Assembly: GCA_019695235.1 (NCBI GenBank) | Contig: JAIBAI010000027.1 | Span: 1 to 39,744, forward strand | Direction: 5' to 3' | Length of the DNA stretch: 39,744 nucleotides | Source: Bacteroidia bacterium | GTDB taxonomy: Bacteria > Bacteroidota > Bacteroidia > M30B66 | Translations under genes and position numbers: made by a program | The notes under the pieces: generated by a model | The model's input: the letters and a program-made list of their open reading frames with translations, nothing else | Databases searched by the model: none | What the model was told of the DNA's origin: nothing | Shown here: positions 18,786 through 26,336 of the stretch, in pieces | Layout of the letters: each line of letters begins with the position of its first letter | Numbering within the stretch: the first letter of the stretch is position 1

Positions 18786-19565
18786 ATGGAAAAATTGACC
18801 GATAAATACTTTAACACATATCTATCATTAATTGATGTGAATATCCAAAAATGCTTTAATGACCTACAAGAAACAGAATGGAATCTTGCTAATTTTAAAT
18901 ATTTTACGGCTGTTTCAGTGATGTCATCTTCAAGAATAGAAGGCGAGCAATTGGAAATAGATAGCTATGTAAAGCATAAAGTATTGAACGTAGAATATTT
19001 GCCCAATTTAACTGAAAAACCAAATGACTTATACAAGGCATACGAATTTGCAAGAGATCATAAATTAACCATTGAAAATCTTTCAGAGGCACATGCCATT
19101 GCAACAATTCATTTATTGCCTGAAGCACAAAGAGGGAACATAAGAACGGGCAATATGTTGATTATGGAGCAGCACACCAACCGGATTCAATATGAAGCAG
19201 CTAATGCAGAAGTTGTAAAACAAGCGTATCAATTATTTTGGAAGGAGCTGCATGAACTTCTTACAAAAAATTTAACCATTGAAGAGGTTTTTTATTATGC
19301 GGCGTTCATCCATTTGGTATTTGTAAAGATTCATCCTTTTAACGATGGTAATGGAAGAACAGGAAGGCTTCTTGAAAAATGGTTTTTAGCAACCATGCTT
19401 GGAGAAAAAGCATGGTTTATAGCTAGCGAAAATTATTATTATCAAAACATAACAAGCTATTACAATAATTTGGCACGAGTTGGCTTATTCTTTGGTGAAT
19501 TGAACTATGAGAAAGGACTTCCCTTTCTACAAATGTTGCCCAATGCACTCATTGTTAAGAAATAA
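18786..19565 (+). CDS. Fic-domain protein adenylyltransferase (class II-like)
   Basis: Fic proteins usually transfer AMP from ATP to a Ser, Thr or Tyr of a target protein. The 259-residue protein has the complete catalytic motif HPFNDGNGRTGR at residues 183-194 (His183; Asp188 and Arg194 are the other key residues). Near the N-terminus SSRIEG (48-53) fits the inhibitory-helix motif [S/T]xxxE[G/N], with Glu52 expected to block the ATP pocket. That makes it a self-inhibited class II-type Fic protein. A conserved E-x-Q-RGNIR segment (113-120) is also typical. There is no C-terminal winged-helix domain. No antitoxin-like partner is adjacent. It is the first gene of the accessory island and more AT-rich than lpdA. 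Targets are unknown. Confidence 0.9.
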   Translation: MEKLTDKYFNTYLSLIDVNIQKCFNDLQETEWNLANFKYFTAVSVMSSSRIEGEQLEIDSYVKHKVLNVEYLPNLTEKPNDLYKAYEFARDHKLTIENLSEAHAIATIHLLPEAQRGNIRTGNMLIMEQHTNRIQYEAANAEVVKQAYQLFWKELHELLTKNLTIEEVFYYAAFIHLVFVKIHPFNDGNGRTGRLLEKWFLATMLGEKAWFIASENYYYQNITSYYNNLARVGLFFGELNYEKGLPFLQMLPNALIVKK

Positions 19566-19776
19566 ACGAATTGGCTATTTTCACACATTCATTACTATCG
19601 TTCGGCTTGGTTTTGTCGTTTCTTATGCTGAGCTTGCCAAAGAAAAATTTTTGAAAGTTTACTATCTGCTTGACTACTACAGGAACATGGCACCATGAAT
19701 TTTGCTATCTTTGAGCTGCAAAATGGGTTTTTAGAAGGCCTGACGCTGGCTGTGTAGGACGACCTCACATCAAAGA
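19566..19776 (+). repeat. Intergenic repeat copy A
   Basis: The core at 19681-19745 matches copy B (21440-21504) at 61 of 65 positions. Homology to B extends upstream through the TTTCTTATGCTGAGC segment (near 19619). The core contains ATTTTGC and GCAAAAT as inverted 7-mers separated by 12 bases. The -7-like box TATCTTTG (19706-19713) lies in that loop. The Crp/Fnr gene starts 31 bases after the core. Confidence 0.8.
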
Positions 19777-20343
19777 ATGGAACGACAAGAATATTTCAAA
19801 CTATTTCATGATATCGGCACGGCTGACTATAACTTGCTGACCAAAAACTTGAAAACAAAAAACTTTAAAAAGGGAGACTTCATTACTGTTGCAGGGCAAA
19901 CACAACAAGAACTTTACTTTGTAAAAAGCGGTGTGCAAATGTCATTCTTTGACGCAGACAACAAAACACATATAATTGCATTTACCTATCCGCCGAACTT
20001 GTGTGCCATTCCGGAATCGTTTTCATTTCAAATTCCGTCAAAATACTTTCTGACTTGCCTTACAGACAGCGAATTGGAATACATTACTTTTGACCAATTA
20101 CAAAAACTATTTGACCAATCGCAACAAATTGAGCGACTTTTCAGACGAATGACAGAAGCGATCTTAGCAGGTATGATTAACCGACACATTGAATTGCAAA
20201 GTATGACGATTGAAGAACGTTACAAAACGTTCTGTCAACGTAGTCGGCATTTGCTTCGACTTGTGCCACACAAATACATTGCTTCCTATTTGGGTATTGA
20301 CCCTACGAATTTCAGCAAACTGTTTAATACAGTAAAATTCTAA
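19777..20343 (+). CDS. Crp/Fnr-family transcriptional regulator
   Basis: A 188-residue protein with an N-terminal cyclic-nucleotide-binding-type beta-barrel (residues ~20-115; KKGDFITVAGQ and LYFVKSGVQMSFF are typical), a long dimerisation helix, and a short C-terminal helix-turn-helix (~165-185: IASYLGIDPTNFSKL). This is the layout of Bacteroidota Crp/Fnr regulators of about 190 residues. There are no Cys residues placed for an iron-sulfur cluster, so an Fnr-type oxygen sensor is unlikely; the ligand is unknown. The hydrolase gene starts 66 bases downstream on the same strand, with no intergenic repeat between them. The two may form one unit, with the regulator acting on the hydrolase gene. 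Confidence 0.85.
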   Translation: MERQEYFKLFHDIGTADYNLLTKNLKTKNFKKGDFITVAGQTQQELYFVKSGVQMSFFDADNKTHIIAFTYPPNLCAIPESFSFQIPSKYFLTCLTDSELEYITFDQLQKLFDQSQQIERLFRRMTEAILAGMINRHIELQSMTIEERYKTFCQRSRHLLRLVPHKYIASYLGIDPTNFSKLFNTVKF

Positions 20344-20409
20344 TGTTTGTATAGACCAACTTTTGTTTTCCGGATAGTAAGGAACTTTGCCGTATAAAGT
20401 TTAAAAAAT

Positions 20410-21309
20410 ATGGCGAATCATTGGCTTGACAAATCAGAGTATCCGTTTACATCAAACTATTTTGACATCAACGGTCACAAGTTACATTACATTGACGAGG
20501 GAAAAGGCGAAACAATTTTGTTTGTTCACGGAACACCTTCGTGGAGTTTTGATTATCGCAAGGTAATAAAAACACTATTAAAGAACTACAGGTGTGTTGC
20601 AATTGACCATATCGGTTTTGGACTTTCCGACAAACCAGAGCATTACGATTACTCAACCCAAAATCATAGCAAAACGATTGAAAAATTTGTGCTTGAAAAA
20701 AACTTAGAAAACATCACACTTGTTGTTCACGATTTTGGTGCTGCAATCGGACTAAACTTTGCAATGCAATATCCTGAAAAAATAAAACGTTTGGTTATTC
20801 TCAACTCTTGGTTATGGAGCAGCAAAACCGACCCTGACTTTATTAAGTTAAGCAAGATTTTGAAAAGCCCTTTGTTGCCTTTCTTATATCGTTATCTAAA
20901 CTTTTCGCCCAAATTTATTTTGCCTAAATCGTTTGGCGACAGCAAAATTTCAAAGAACTTATTAAAGCAATACACGAAACCTTTTGCAGACAAGACCCAA
21001 AGAAACGGAACATTGGCATTTATTAAATCGTTGCTTAACGACCAAGATTGGTTTGAACAGCTTTGGAACAAAAGACAAACTATTTCAAACAAGCCGACAT
21101 TGTTCGTTTGGGGAATGAAAGACCCCGTAATTAAACCACATTATTTGGACAAATTTGTTTCGGGTTTTACAAATTCAAAGACAATCAGACTTGAAACAAG
21201 TGGTCATTTTCCACAGGAAGAACAAGCAGAAGCAGTAACAAAATCCATATTTGCCTTCCTAGCAAACAAGAAAAACCACAACTACCATAAAAAAACAACA
21301 GCGCAGTGA
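20410..21309 (+). CDS. Alpha/beta hydrolase, haloalkane dehalogenase-like
   Basis: A 299-residue alpha/beta-hydrolase. The oxyanion motif HGTPSWS is at residues 40-46. The nucleophile elbow VVHDFGAAIG makes Asp108 the nucleophile, as in haloalkane dehalogenases and epoxide hydrolases. The acid is probably Asp238 (FVWGMKDPVI) and the base His266 (SGHFPQEE). A helical cap lies between ~135 and 215. The residue after the nucleophile is Phe109, not the halide-binding Trp of characterised dehalogenases, and HGTP replaces the HGNP with the second halide ligand. True dehalogenase activity is therefore uncertain; ester or epoxide hydrolysis is possible. It follows the Crp/Fnr gene and precedes repeat copy B. 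Confidence 0.8.
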   Translation: MANHWLDKSEYPFTSNYFDINGHKLHYIDEGKGETILFVHGTPSWSFDYRKVIKTLLKNYRCVAIDHIGFGLSDKPEHYDYSTQNHSKTIEKFVLEKNLENITLVVHDFGAAIGLNFAMQYPEKIKRLVILNSWLWSSKTDPDFIKLSKILKSPLLPFLYRYLNFSPKFILPKSFGDSKISKNLLKQYTKPFADKTQRNGTLAFIKSLLNDQDWFEQLWNKRQTISNKPTLFVWGMKDPVIKPHYLDKFVSGFTNSKTIRLETSGHFPQEEQAEAVTKSIFAFLANKKNHNYHKKTTAQ

Positions 21310-21339
21310 AATGGCGCTTAAATTAGATTCAATCCAATT

Positions 21340-21518
21340 TTGTGGATGGTTTTTTTCGAAAAATGTGTAGTCAGACAGGTTTCTTATGCTGAGCGTGTCG
21401 CTTAAAGTTGTGAAAGTTTAAAACCTACCTGACCAGAAAAGGAACACAGCAACATGAATTTTGCTATCTTTGAGCTGCAAATTGGGTTTTTAGAAGGCCT
21501 GACGTTTGTACCAATACC
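21340..21518 (+). repeat. Intergenic repeat copy B
   Basis: The core at 21440-21504 is nearly identical to copy A. Upstream, the segment with TTTCTTATGCTGAGCGTGTC and AAAGTTTAAAACCTACCTGA resembles the right half of copies C and D. A TATCTTTG box is at 21465-21472, 46 bases before the ATG of the membrane protein gene. Confidence 0.8.
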
Positions 21519-22022
21519 ATGCCAAGAATTTCGCCTCCATATCCGGAAAAATATATGCCGACAATAAAAGGCATATTTATATTGACCTTTTCTGCAATTA
21601 TTTTTGGAGGTTTAGCGGGGATTATTGTGTTTTCAACTAAAACAAATTATGACCTTTTTGAGATAATTGTAATGTATGGTTTTGCTATTGTGTTCTCAAT
21701 GTTTTTTTTTATTAGCATATATTACATTTTAACAATTAAAATTGTGTATATCAACCCATTCATAGGCCTGACCATTCGATACCCACTTATTTTCAGAAAG
21801 CTGGAAATAGCATTTAAAGACTTATCAAATACAAGCGAACAACTTCTTTTAATTAAAAATAAAGAAGACTATGAGCCAAAAGCCGACATCGTTTACAGCG
21901 GTAAAAGGTTGATAATATTTCTTGACAACAACAGAAATATCGAAATAAATTCATTTATGACAGATGACTTTTATACACTTAAAGACTATATTGTAGCGCA
22001 AAATATACCATTGCGAAGGTAG
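21519..22022 (+). CDS. Small membrane protein of unknown function, two transmembrane segments
   Basis: I do not recognise a named family for this 167-residue protein. Two hydrophobic segments are clear (residues ~17-38 and ~46-73), separated by a short loop with TKTNYDL. The rest (~75-167) is a soluble, strand-rich domain with IRYPLIF, IVYSGKRLIIFLDN and a final helix. Two TM segments followed by such a domain resemble bacterial PH-like (YdbS-type) membrane proteins; this is only a resemblance. An in-frame ATG at 21555 (MPTIKGIF) is an alternative start that keeps both TM segments. The gene stands alone between repeat copies B and C, as a cassette-like unit. Confidence 0.7.
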   Translation: MPRISPPYPEKYMPTIKGIFILTFSAIIFGGLAGIIVFSTKTNYDLFEIIVMYGFAIVFSMFFFISIYYILTIKIVYINPFIGLTIRYPLIFRKLEIAFKDLSNTSEQLLLIKNKEDYEPKADIVYSGKRLIIFLDNNRNIEINSFMTDDFYTLKDYIVAQNIPLRR

Positions 22023-22043
22023 GTAAGACGCCAACATAAATGA

Positions 22044-22247
22044 AATAAACCATAGCCCAGCGGAGTTCATTTAGCTTTGCTGCTAATCCGTAATAGGCTT
22101 TTTCTGTTGACAAGTGCGAGCAACCCGGTTTCTCATACAATTTCACCGCAATAGGGAGTTTAATACCTGCCCGACTACCAAGAAACATAGCAATAATAAT
22201 TTTGCTATTTTTGAGGTGTAAAATGGGTTTTTAGATGGATTGATGGT
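22044..22247 (+). repeat. Intergenic repeat copy C with inverted arms
   Basis: It is homologous to copy D over about 190 bp. A left arm (22046-22077, with ATAAACC and AGCGGAGTTCATTTAG) is imperfectly complementary to a right arm (22138-22165, with TTTCACCGCAATAGGGAGTTTA), so a long imperfect hairpin is possible. The conserved core at 22181-22240 follows, with TATTTTTG at 22206-22213, 34 bases before the CDF gene. The left arm begins just after the preceding gene's stop. Confidence 0.7.
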
Positions 22248-23150
22248 ATGGGAAAATTAAATGACGATCATAAAGCAGAAGTGACCAACGAGCAGACAGC
22301 CATAAGGACAGCATATTTCAGCATTGTAGGTAATACTGCTTTAGCAACAATCAAAGGCCTTGCTGGATTTTTTGGCAATTCATACGCATTGATAGCAGAC
22401 GCAATCGAATCCACAACTGACATCCTTTCCTCTATTTTAGTTTTACTTGGTCTTAAATATGCATACCGACCTGCCGACAAGAATCACCCATACGGGCACG
22501 GACGTATTGAACCCTTAATAACATTTATCGTTGTCGGATTTTTAATTACATCAGCCACAATCATTGCTTACGAAAGCATACAAAATATTGGGACACCTCA
22601 CGAACTACCGAAAGTATGGACACTTTATGTTCTGGGTGCAATTATCGTTTGGAAAGAAATTTCATATCAAATTGTGCTTAAAAAAAGTAAACAGACAAAT
22701 AGTTCATCATTAAAAGCTGACGCTTGGCATCATCGCAGTGATGCAATTACATCAATTACTGCTTTTATTGGCATTTCGATAGCACTAATTTTGGGAAAGG
22801 GTTACGAAACAGCAGACGACTGGGCTGCATTATTTGCTTCGGGTTTTATTCTTTATAACAGCTACCAAATTTTCAGACCGGCATTGGGTGAAATAATGGA
22901 CGAACATACCTATGACGACCTTGAGCAGGAAATTAGGAATATTGCGGTAACCGTAAATGGTGTACTTGACACCGAAAAGTGTTTTATAAGAAAAGCAGGG
23001 TTACAATATCACATTGACCTACATGCAACGGTTGACAGTAACTTGACTGTTAAACAAGGTCACGATATTGCACACAAACTTAAAGATACTTTAAGACAAG
23101 AATTGCCACAAATCGGCCATGTTCTAATACATATAGAACCCAACGAATGA
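22248..23150 (+). CDS. Cation diffusion facilitator (CDF) metal/proton antiporter
   Basis: CDF proteins export divalent metals (Zn, Fe, Mn, Co) across the inner membrane in exchange for protons. The 300-residue protein has about six TM segments and a C-terminal cytoplasmic domain (~215-298). The family motif HPYGHGRIEPL is at 80-90. The TM5 metal site is HHRSD (His161, Asp165). In TM2 the site reads IESTTD, so Glu54 occupies the position of the usual first Asp, with Asp58 conserved. The metal specificity cannot be read from this. It is a single-gene unit between repeat copies C and D. Confidence 0.92.
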   Translation: MGKLNDDHKAEVTNEQTAIRTAYFSIVGNTALATIKGLAGFFGNSYALIADAIESTTDILSSILVLLGLKYAYRPADKNHPYGHGRIEPLITFIVVGFLITSATIIAYESIQNIGTPHELPKVWTLYVLGAIIVWKEISYQIVLKKSKQTNSSSLKADAWHHRSDAITSITAFIGISIALILGKGYETADDWAALFASGFILYNSYQIFRPALGEIMDEHTYDDLEQEIRNIAVTVNGVLDTEKCFIRKAGLQYHIDLHATVDSNLTVKQGHDIAHKLKDTLRQELPQIGHVLIHIEPNE

Positions 23151-23170
23151 AAAGAAAAGCAACAAATAAC

Positions 23171-23400
23171 ATATAAGCCCTAAACCATATCCGAGCGGAG
23201 CGAATTTAGCTTCGCCACTATTTCTTTGTCGGCTGATTTTGTTGACAAATGTGCAGCCAGCCCGGTATCTCATACTAAGTTCACCGCAATATGGTTTTAA
23301 TACTTGCCAGGCTACCAAAGGAAAATAACAACTTGAATTTTGCTATTTTTGAGCTGCAAAATGGGTTTTCTGCCAGGGTATAAGGTTAGCACCATAATAG
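23171..23400 (+). repeat. Intergenic repeat copy D with inverted arms
   Basis: The left arm (23181-23210) contains AAACCATAT, GCGGAG and AATTTAG. The right arm (23273-23300) contains the complement as CTAAGTT, CACCGC and ATATGGTTT. Between them GGCTG...TTTGT-TG-ACAAA...CAGCC forms a second, inner hairpin. The core (23319-23370) follows with TATTTTTG at 23344-23351, 72 bases before the GNAT start codon. Order and orientation are as in copy C. Confidence 0.75.
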
Positions 23401-23423
23401 GCGGCACAGCAAATTGAAACAGA

Positions 23424-23954
23424 ATGATAGAACAGCTAACAATAAGACAAGAAACACCAGACGATTTTAAAGAAACTTTTGAAGTCAATCATGGCGCTTT
23501 CGGTCAGGACAAGGAAGCAAAACTGGTTGATGCTTTAAGACGCAATTCGACAGTATTTATTCCTGAACTTTCGCTTGTAGCAATTGGCAACAATAAAATT
23601 GTTGGACATATCCTAATTACAAAACTCAGAATTAAAGACAACAACGGAAACATGCATGAAAGTTTAGGCCTTGCACCAATGGCAGTTAGACCTGAATTTC
23701 AAAAAATTGGAATTGGCGGACAACTAATTATACAAGGACTTAAAATAGCCAAAGAATTAGGCTTTAAATCAGTAATCGTATTAGGACACGAACAGTATTA
23801 CCCAAAATTTGGATTTGAACCAGCCGACAAGTGGAATATTAAGGCACCATTTGACGTTCCTTCTCATTTTTTCATGGCAATTGAGCTAGTAAAAGACGGT
23901 CTGAAGAATATATCGGGAATAGTTATTTACCCAAAAGAATTCGAAACAGTATGA
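23424..23954 (+). CDS. GNAT-family N-acetyltransferase (YhbS-like)
   Basis: A 176-residue GNAT enzyme that should transfer an acetyl group from acetyl-CoA to an amine of a small molecule or protein. The acetyl-CoA-binding motif A is clear: LGLAPMAVRPEFQKIGIGGQLI (Q-x-x-G-x-G at ~95-100). A later VIVLGHEQYYPKFGFEPA segment gives the common C-terminal strand and YxxFGF motif. The pattern is that of YhbS-type acetyltransferases, whose substrates vary. It is the last plus-strand unit of the array and converges on the pentapeptide gene. GNAT genes are frequent passengers of cassette arrays, which fits the context. Confidence 0.88.
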   Translation: MIEQLTIRQETPDDFKETFEVNHGAFGQDKEAKLVDALRRNSTVFIPELSLVAIGNNKIVGHILITKLRIKDNNGNMHESLGLAPMAVRPEFQKIGIGGQLIIQGLKIAKELGFKSVIVLGHEQYYPKFGFEPADKWNIKAPFDVPSHFFMAIELVKDGLKNISGIVIYPKEFETV

Positions 23955-24083
23955 CGTAATAAAACGCCTCCGAAGGAGTCGAACAAAACCACAATCAAGT
24001 GATGCCAAAGGCATAGTCCGCAAAACTCATTGTTAGTCGCTTTGATACAAATTTCTTTCTGTTTTATATTTCAATTCTTGGCG
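23955..24083. repeat. Hairpin-rich spacer between convergent GNAT and pentapeptide genes
   Basis: Two short hairpins are visible: CTCC-GAA-GGAG (about 23971-23981) and ATGCC-AAA-GGCAT (about 24003-24015). They are followed by AGTCCGC, AAAACTCATT and GTTAGTCGC. The AGTCCGC...AAAACTCATT part recurs in the spacer at 26328-26350. The end GTTAGTC is one base from the integron core-site consensus GTTRRRY. The hairpins could also act as weak terminators. Confidence 0.45.
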
Positions 24084-24647
24084 TCATTTTTCTATGTAAA
24101 TATCATATTTATCCAAAAGCCCCGAAACGCCTGAAAAAGAAAATTTTGCTTTCTTTATTCTGTTTGTCTCTGGGTTAATGGAATAATTGTAAGAAGTACG
24201 AAAGTCGGCTTTTTCAAGGGTCGTGTGGTCAAAAACTGCTTGTATCAAATTGCAGTTGTCAAACACGGAACTTGTCAAGTCCGCTTCTGCAAAGTCAACT
24301 TCTTGTAAAGTTGAATTTTTGAAAACGGTCTTTTTGATTTTTGTCTTGTAAAAGGAAGAATGGTTGAGTTGGCAACCGTCAAATGAAAAAGACAGTCCAA
24401 ACTCGTTACAAGTGTCAAAGCGAAGTCCCAACATTTTGCAGTCTTTGAATTTTGCGTCCCGAAAAGCTGTCTTGTTGAGCTTCGTTAAACTGAAATTACA
24501 ATCGTTAAATGAGCAATCTATAAACCTAAATCCAGATAGGTCGGAGTCTGCAAAGTTGCAAGCGTTGAAAATACAGTTTTCGTATTCTCCTTTTGTTACT
24601 GTATCGTTTCTGTCTAAAGTTTTGTCTTGAATGTATGTCTTTGTCAT
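24084..24647 (-). CDS. Pentapeptide-repeat protein
   Basis: A 187-residue protein made almost entirely of A(D/N)LXX-type pentapeptides, which fold into a right-handed quadrilateral beta-helix. The repeats run from about residue 25 to 160, for example CNFAD, SDLSG, CSFND, CNFSL, VDFAE, ADLTS, CNLIQ and ADFRT. Length and composition recall Qnr/McbG-type proteins that mimic DNA and protect gyrase, but nothing specific identifies that role and no drug resistance is claimed. There is no signal peptide, so a cytoplasmic location is likely. It sits on the minus strand as a single gene behind the CCGTTAGCGGCAA boundary sequence. Confidence 0.9.
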   Translation of the reverse strand: MTKTYIQDKTLDRNDTVTKGEYENCIFNACNFADSDLSGFRFIDCSFNDCNFSLTKLNKTAFRDAKFKDCKMLGLRFDTCNEFGLSFSFDGCQLNHSSFYKTKIKKTVFKNSTLQEVDFAEADLTSSVFDNCNLIQAVFDHTTLEKADFRTSYNYSINPETNRIKKAKFSFSGVSGLLDKYDIYIEK

Positions 24648-24671
24648 CTGGAATGGTGTTTTGTTGCATTT

Positions 24672-24806
24672 GCCGCTAACGGTTTACAACATGGTCAGTA
24701 TGGGATTGCCGGTGATTTCTAATCAGGTTACGTGAGAAATTGAATTGGGCTGCAAGCTTTCGCAAACCACTGGAATCCCTATTTGCCATATTGTGAGTTA
24801 TCGGTT
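24672..24806. repeat. attC-like imperfect palindrome (~135 bp)
   Basis: The left arm at 24672-24710 (GCCGCTAACGG, ACAACATGG, GGGATT) is imperfectly complementary to the right arm at 24772-24806 (AATCCC, CCATATTGT, GTTATCGG). They enclose an inner TTTCT/AGAAA hairpin. On the minus strand it begins with CCGATAAC just after the T9SS gene stop and ends in CCGTTAGCGG 23 bases before the pentapeptide ATG. This is the layout of an integron attC site: AAC- and GTT-containing ends, a long imperfect stem, and a position after a gene. The core bases deviate from the strict RYYYAAC/GTTRRRY consensus. Confidence 0.5.
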
Positions 24807-24810
24807 GGTA

Positions 24811-26274
24811 TTATTCAATTATTAATCTATCCATTTTTAAAATTTTTACATTGTCAACGATTTTTAAGAAATAAACACCTGGATTTAAGTCTGAAATGTT
24901 AATCATGGAATTGTCTATCTCCAATTTCTTTGTTTTTTGTAATCTCCCTTGAATATCGTAAACGAGAATTTGCAAACCCTGATAATTGATGTTAGAAATT
25001 TTCGCAACTACTTGATTCTTAGCTGGATTAGGATAAATCATAATGTCCTTTGAAGCTGGAAAATCAGAAATTTCAGTTACTGTAATAGGATTACCCCATG
25101 AAACCCCAGCCTTTTTGTAATAAACCAATTTTCGTTTTGCACCACCTAAACAAAAAGCTTGCGTGCAAGAATAATACGGCCCTCCAAGTCCTTTAATATA
25201 TTTTTCATTCGTTAAACATCCGTCAACAATTACCATCTGCCAACAGGAATCACCATTAAATCGATACCTTTCATAACCGCTTGGATTAAGTTTTGACAAA
25301 GGAGTCTCATTTGTCATGAAAAAATTAAAAGTTTCATTTTCGTTAATGATAGGTTCTCCCGGAAGCTTATCAAACTGTGGATCAGGTTTTATTGTTCTTG
25401 TTAAGGTATCGTTATAATATTTAAATTCAGACCTATCAGTGAAAGTTGTAAAAGTGCTTTGCGTTCTGGAATAACGATAAACAATCGAATCAGAATAATC
25501 TGTACGTTCTAAGTATTTATATATTGCCTTATTAATTAAAGATGAACCATACCCATCCCCATACCAACAACTGGATTCATCCAAAACGTGTAATTCATCG
25601 CCTACTTGAAAATCATTCACCTCAAACCAAGTTAAGTTGTTTACGCCAACCTTTGGGCTTGATAGTCCAATTAAATGATATTCTTCTAAAATTTCATATT
25701 GATAATCTGCATTAAAATTCGGGAAAAAGTAAAAGTTCATTGTTGTGATAAATCCGTGAAATTTACTTATTTGTATATTCATATAATTTATTTCAAGATC
25801 AAATTGATTCATACTTTTATCGTAAGCTTGAAATTTAATTGTTTTTACTGAATCAGTGATACCTAAGAATGTCAATGTATCATGACTTATTAATGTAGCC
25901 TCGATTTTAAGTGAATCATTTAACGCAAAAGCAATCCACTTTTCTCCCAAACTTGCGTTAACTTTTAAGGTTATAGTATCTCCCGTTTTATTAATGAACT
26001 TATTTAGACCATCGTCTTCCATTGTCACACTTTTTCCAATCCACGAAGCTGCAACTGGCGAAAAACAATCGTAACCAAATTGCTGAATAGTAGCAAAAGG
26101 AAATAATGTTGAATCACTCTGGTGCTTTACAGAATCAATCCGAATACATCTGATGTTGCCGTGCCCATTACCAAAAAAAGCTATCCGATTTGAATTTATA
26201 GTTTGATATTCCTGTCCAAACGTACTTATTACTGAAATCAACACGAAAATCAGAGAAATTTCTATTCTTCTCAT
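24811..26274 (-). CDS. Secreted protein of unknown function with T9SS C-terminal sorting domain
   Basis: A 487-residue protein with a signal peptide (MRRIEISLIFVLISVISTFG, cleavage near residue 20-22). It has a long central region without a recognised domain and a C-terminal type A sorting domain of about 75 residues (IMIYPNPAKNQVV, VYDIQGR, NPGVYFLKI). Export by Sec and then T9SS is expected. The central part has several Cys and many short strands, with no catalytic motif that I can identify. It is AT-rich compared with the operons outside the island. On the minus strand it is bounded upstream by CCGTTAGCGGCAA and downstream by the attC-like palindrome, so the unit has the form of a single-gene cassette of about 1.65 kb. 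Confidence 0.8.
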   Translation of the reverse strand: MRRIEISLIFVLISVISTFGQEYQTINSNRIAFFGNGHGNIRCIRIDSVKHQSDSTLFPFATIQQFGYDCFSPVAASWIGKSVTMEDDGLNKFINKTGDTITLKVNASLGEKWIAFALNDSLKIEATLISHDTLTFLGITDSVKTIKFQAYDKSMNQFDLEINYMNIQISKFHGFITTMNFYFFPNFNADYQYEILEEYHLIGLSSPKVGVNNLTWFEVNDFQVGDELHVLDESSCWYGDGYGSSLINKAIYKYLERTDYSDSIVYRYSRTQSTFTTFTDRSEFKYYNDTLTRTIKPDPQFDKLPGEPIINENETFNFFMTNETPLSKLNPSGYERYRFNGDSCWQMVIVDGCLTNEKYIKGLGGPYYSCTQAFCLGGAKRKLVYYKKAGVSWGNPITVTEISDFPASKDIMIYPNPAKNQVVAKISNINYQGLQILVYDIQGRLQKTKKLEIDNSMINISDLNPGVYFLKIVDNVKILKMDRLIIE

Positions 26275-26313
26275 ATCATTTTTAGCTTATCATTGGTTTA
26301 TCGTGCGACCTTC

Positions 26314-26326
26314 TTGCCGCTAACGG
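26314..26326 (-). repeat. Gene-boundary 13-mer also found at 24670-24682
   Basis: The plus-strand bases TTGCCGCTAACGG occur at 26314-26326 and 24670-24682. In both places they lie a short distance upstream of a minus-strand start codon (40 and 23 bases). On the coding strand they read CCGTTAGCGGCAA. A 13-base match alone could be chance in 40 kb; the matching positions are what make it notable. Confidence 0.45.
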
Positions 26327-26336
26327 CAGTCCGCCC

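Noticed and set aside
19507-19698. 63-codon plus-strand frame overlapping the end of the Fic gene
   Set aside because: It lies mostly in repeat copy A and the Fic gene end in another frame; similar peptides would arise from any copy of the repeat.
19681-23370. CRISPR array interpretation of the regularly recurring repeats
   Set aside because: The repeats are 50-190 bp, diverged, and separated by whole genes rather than by short unique spacers; no cas gene is present.
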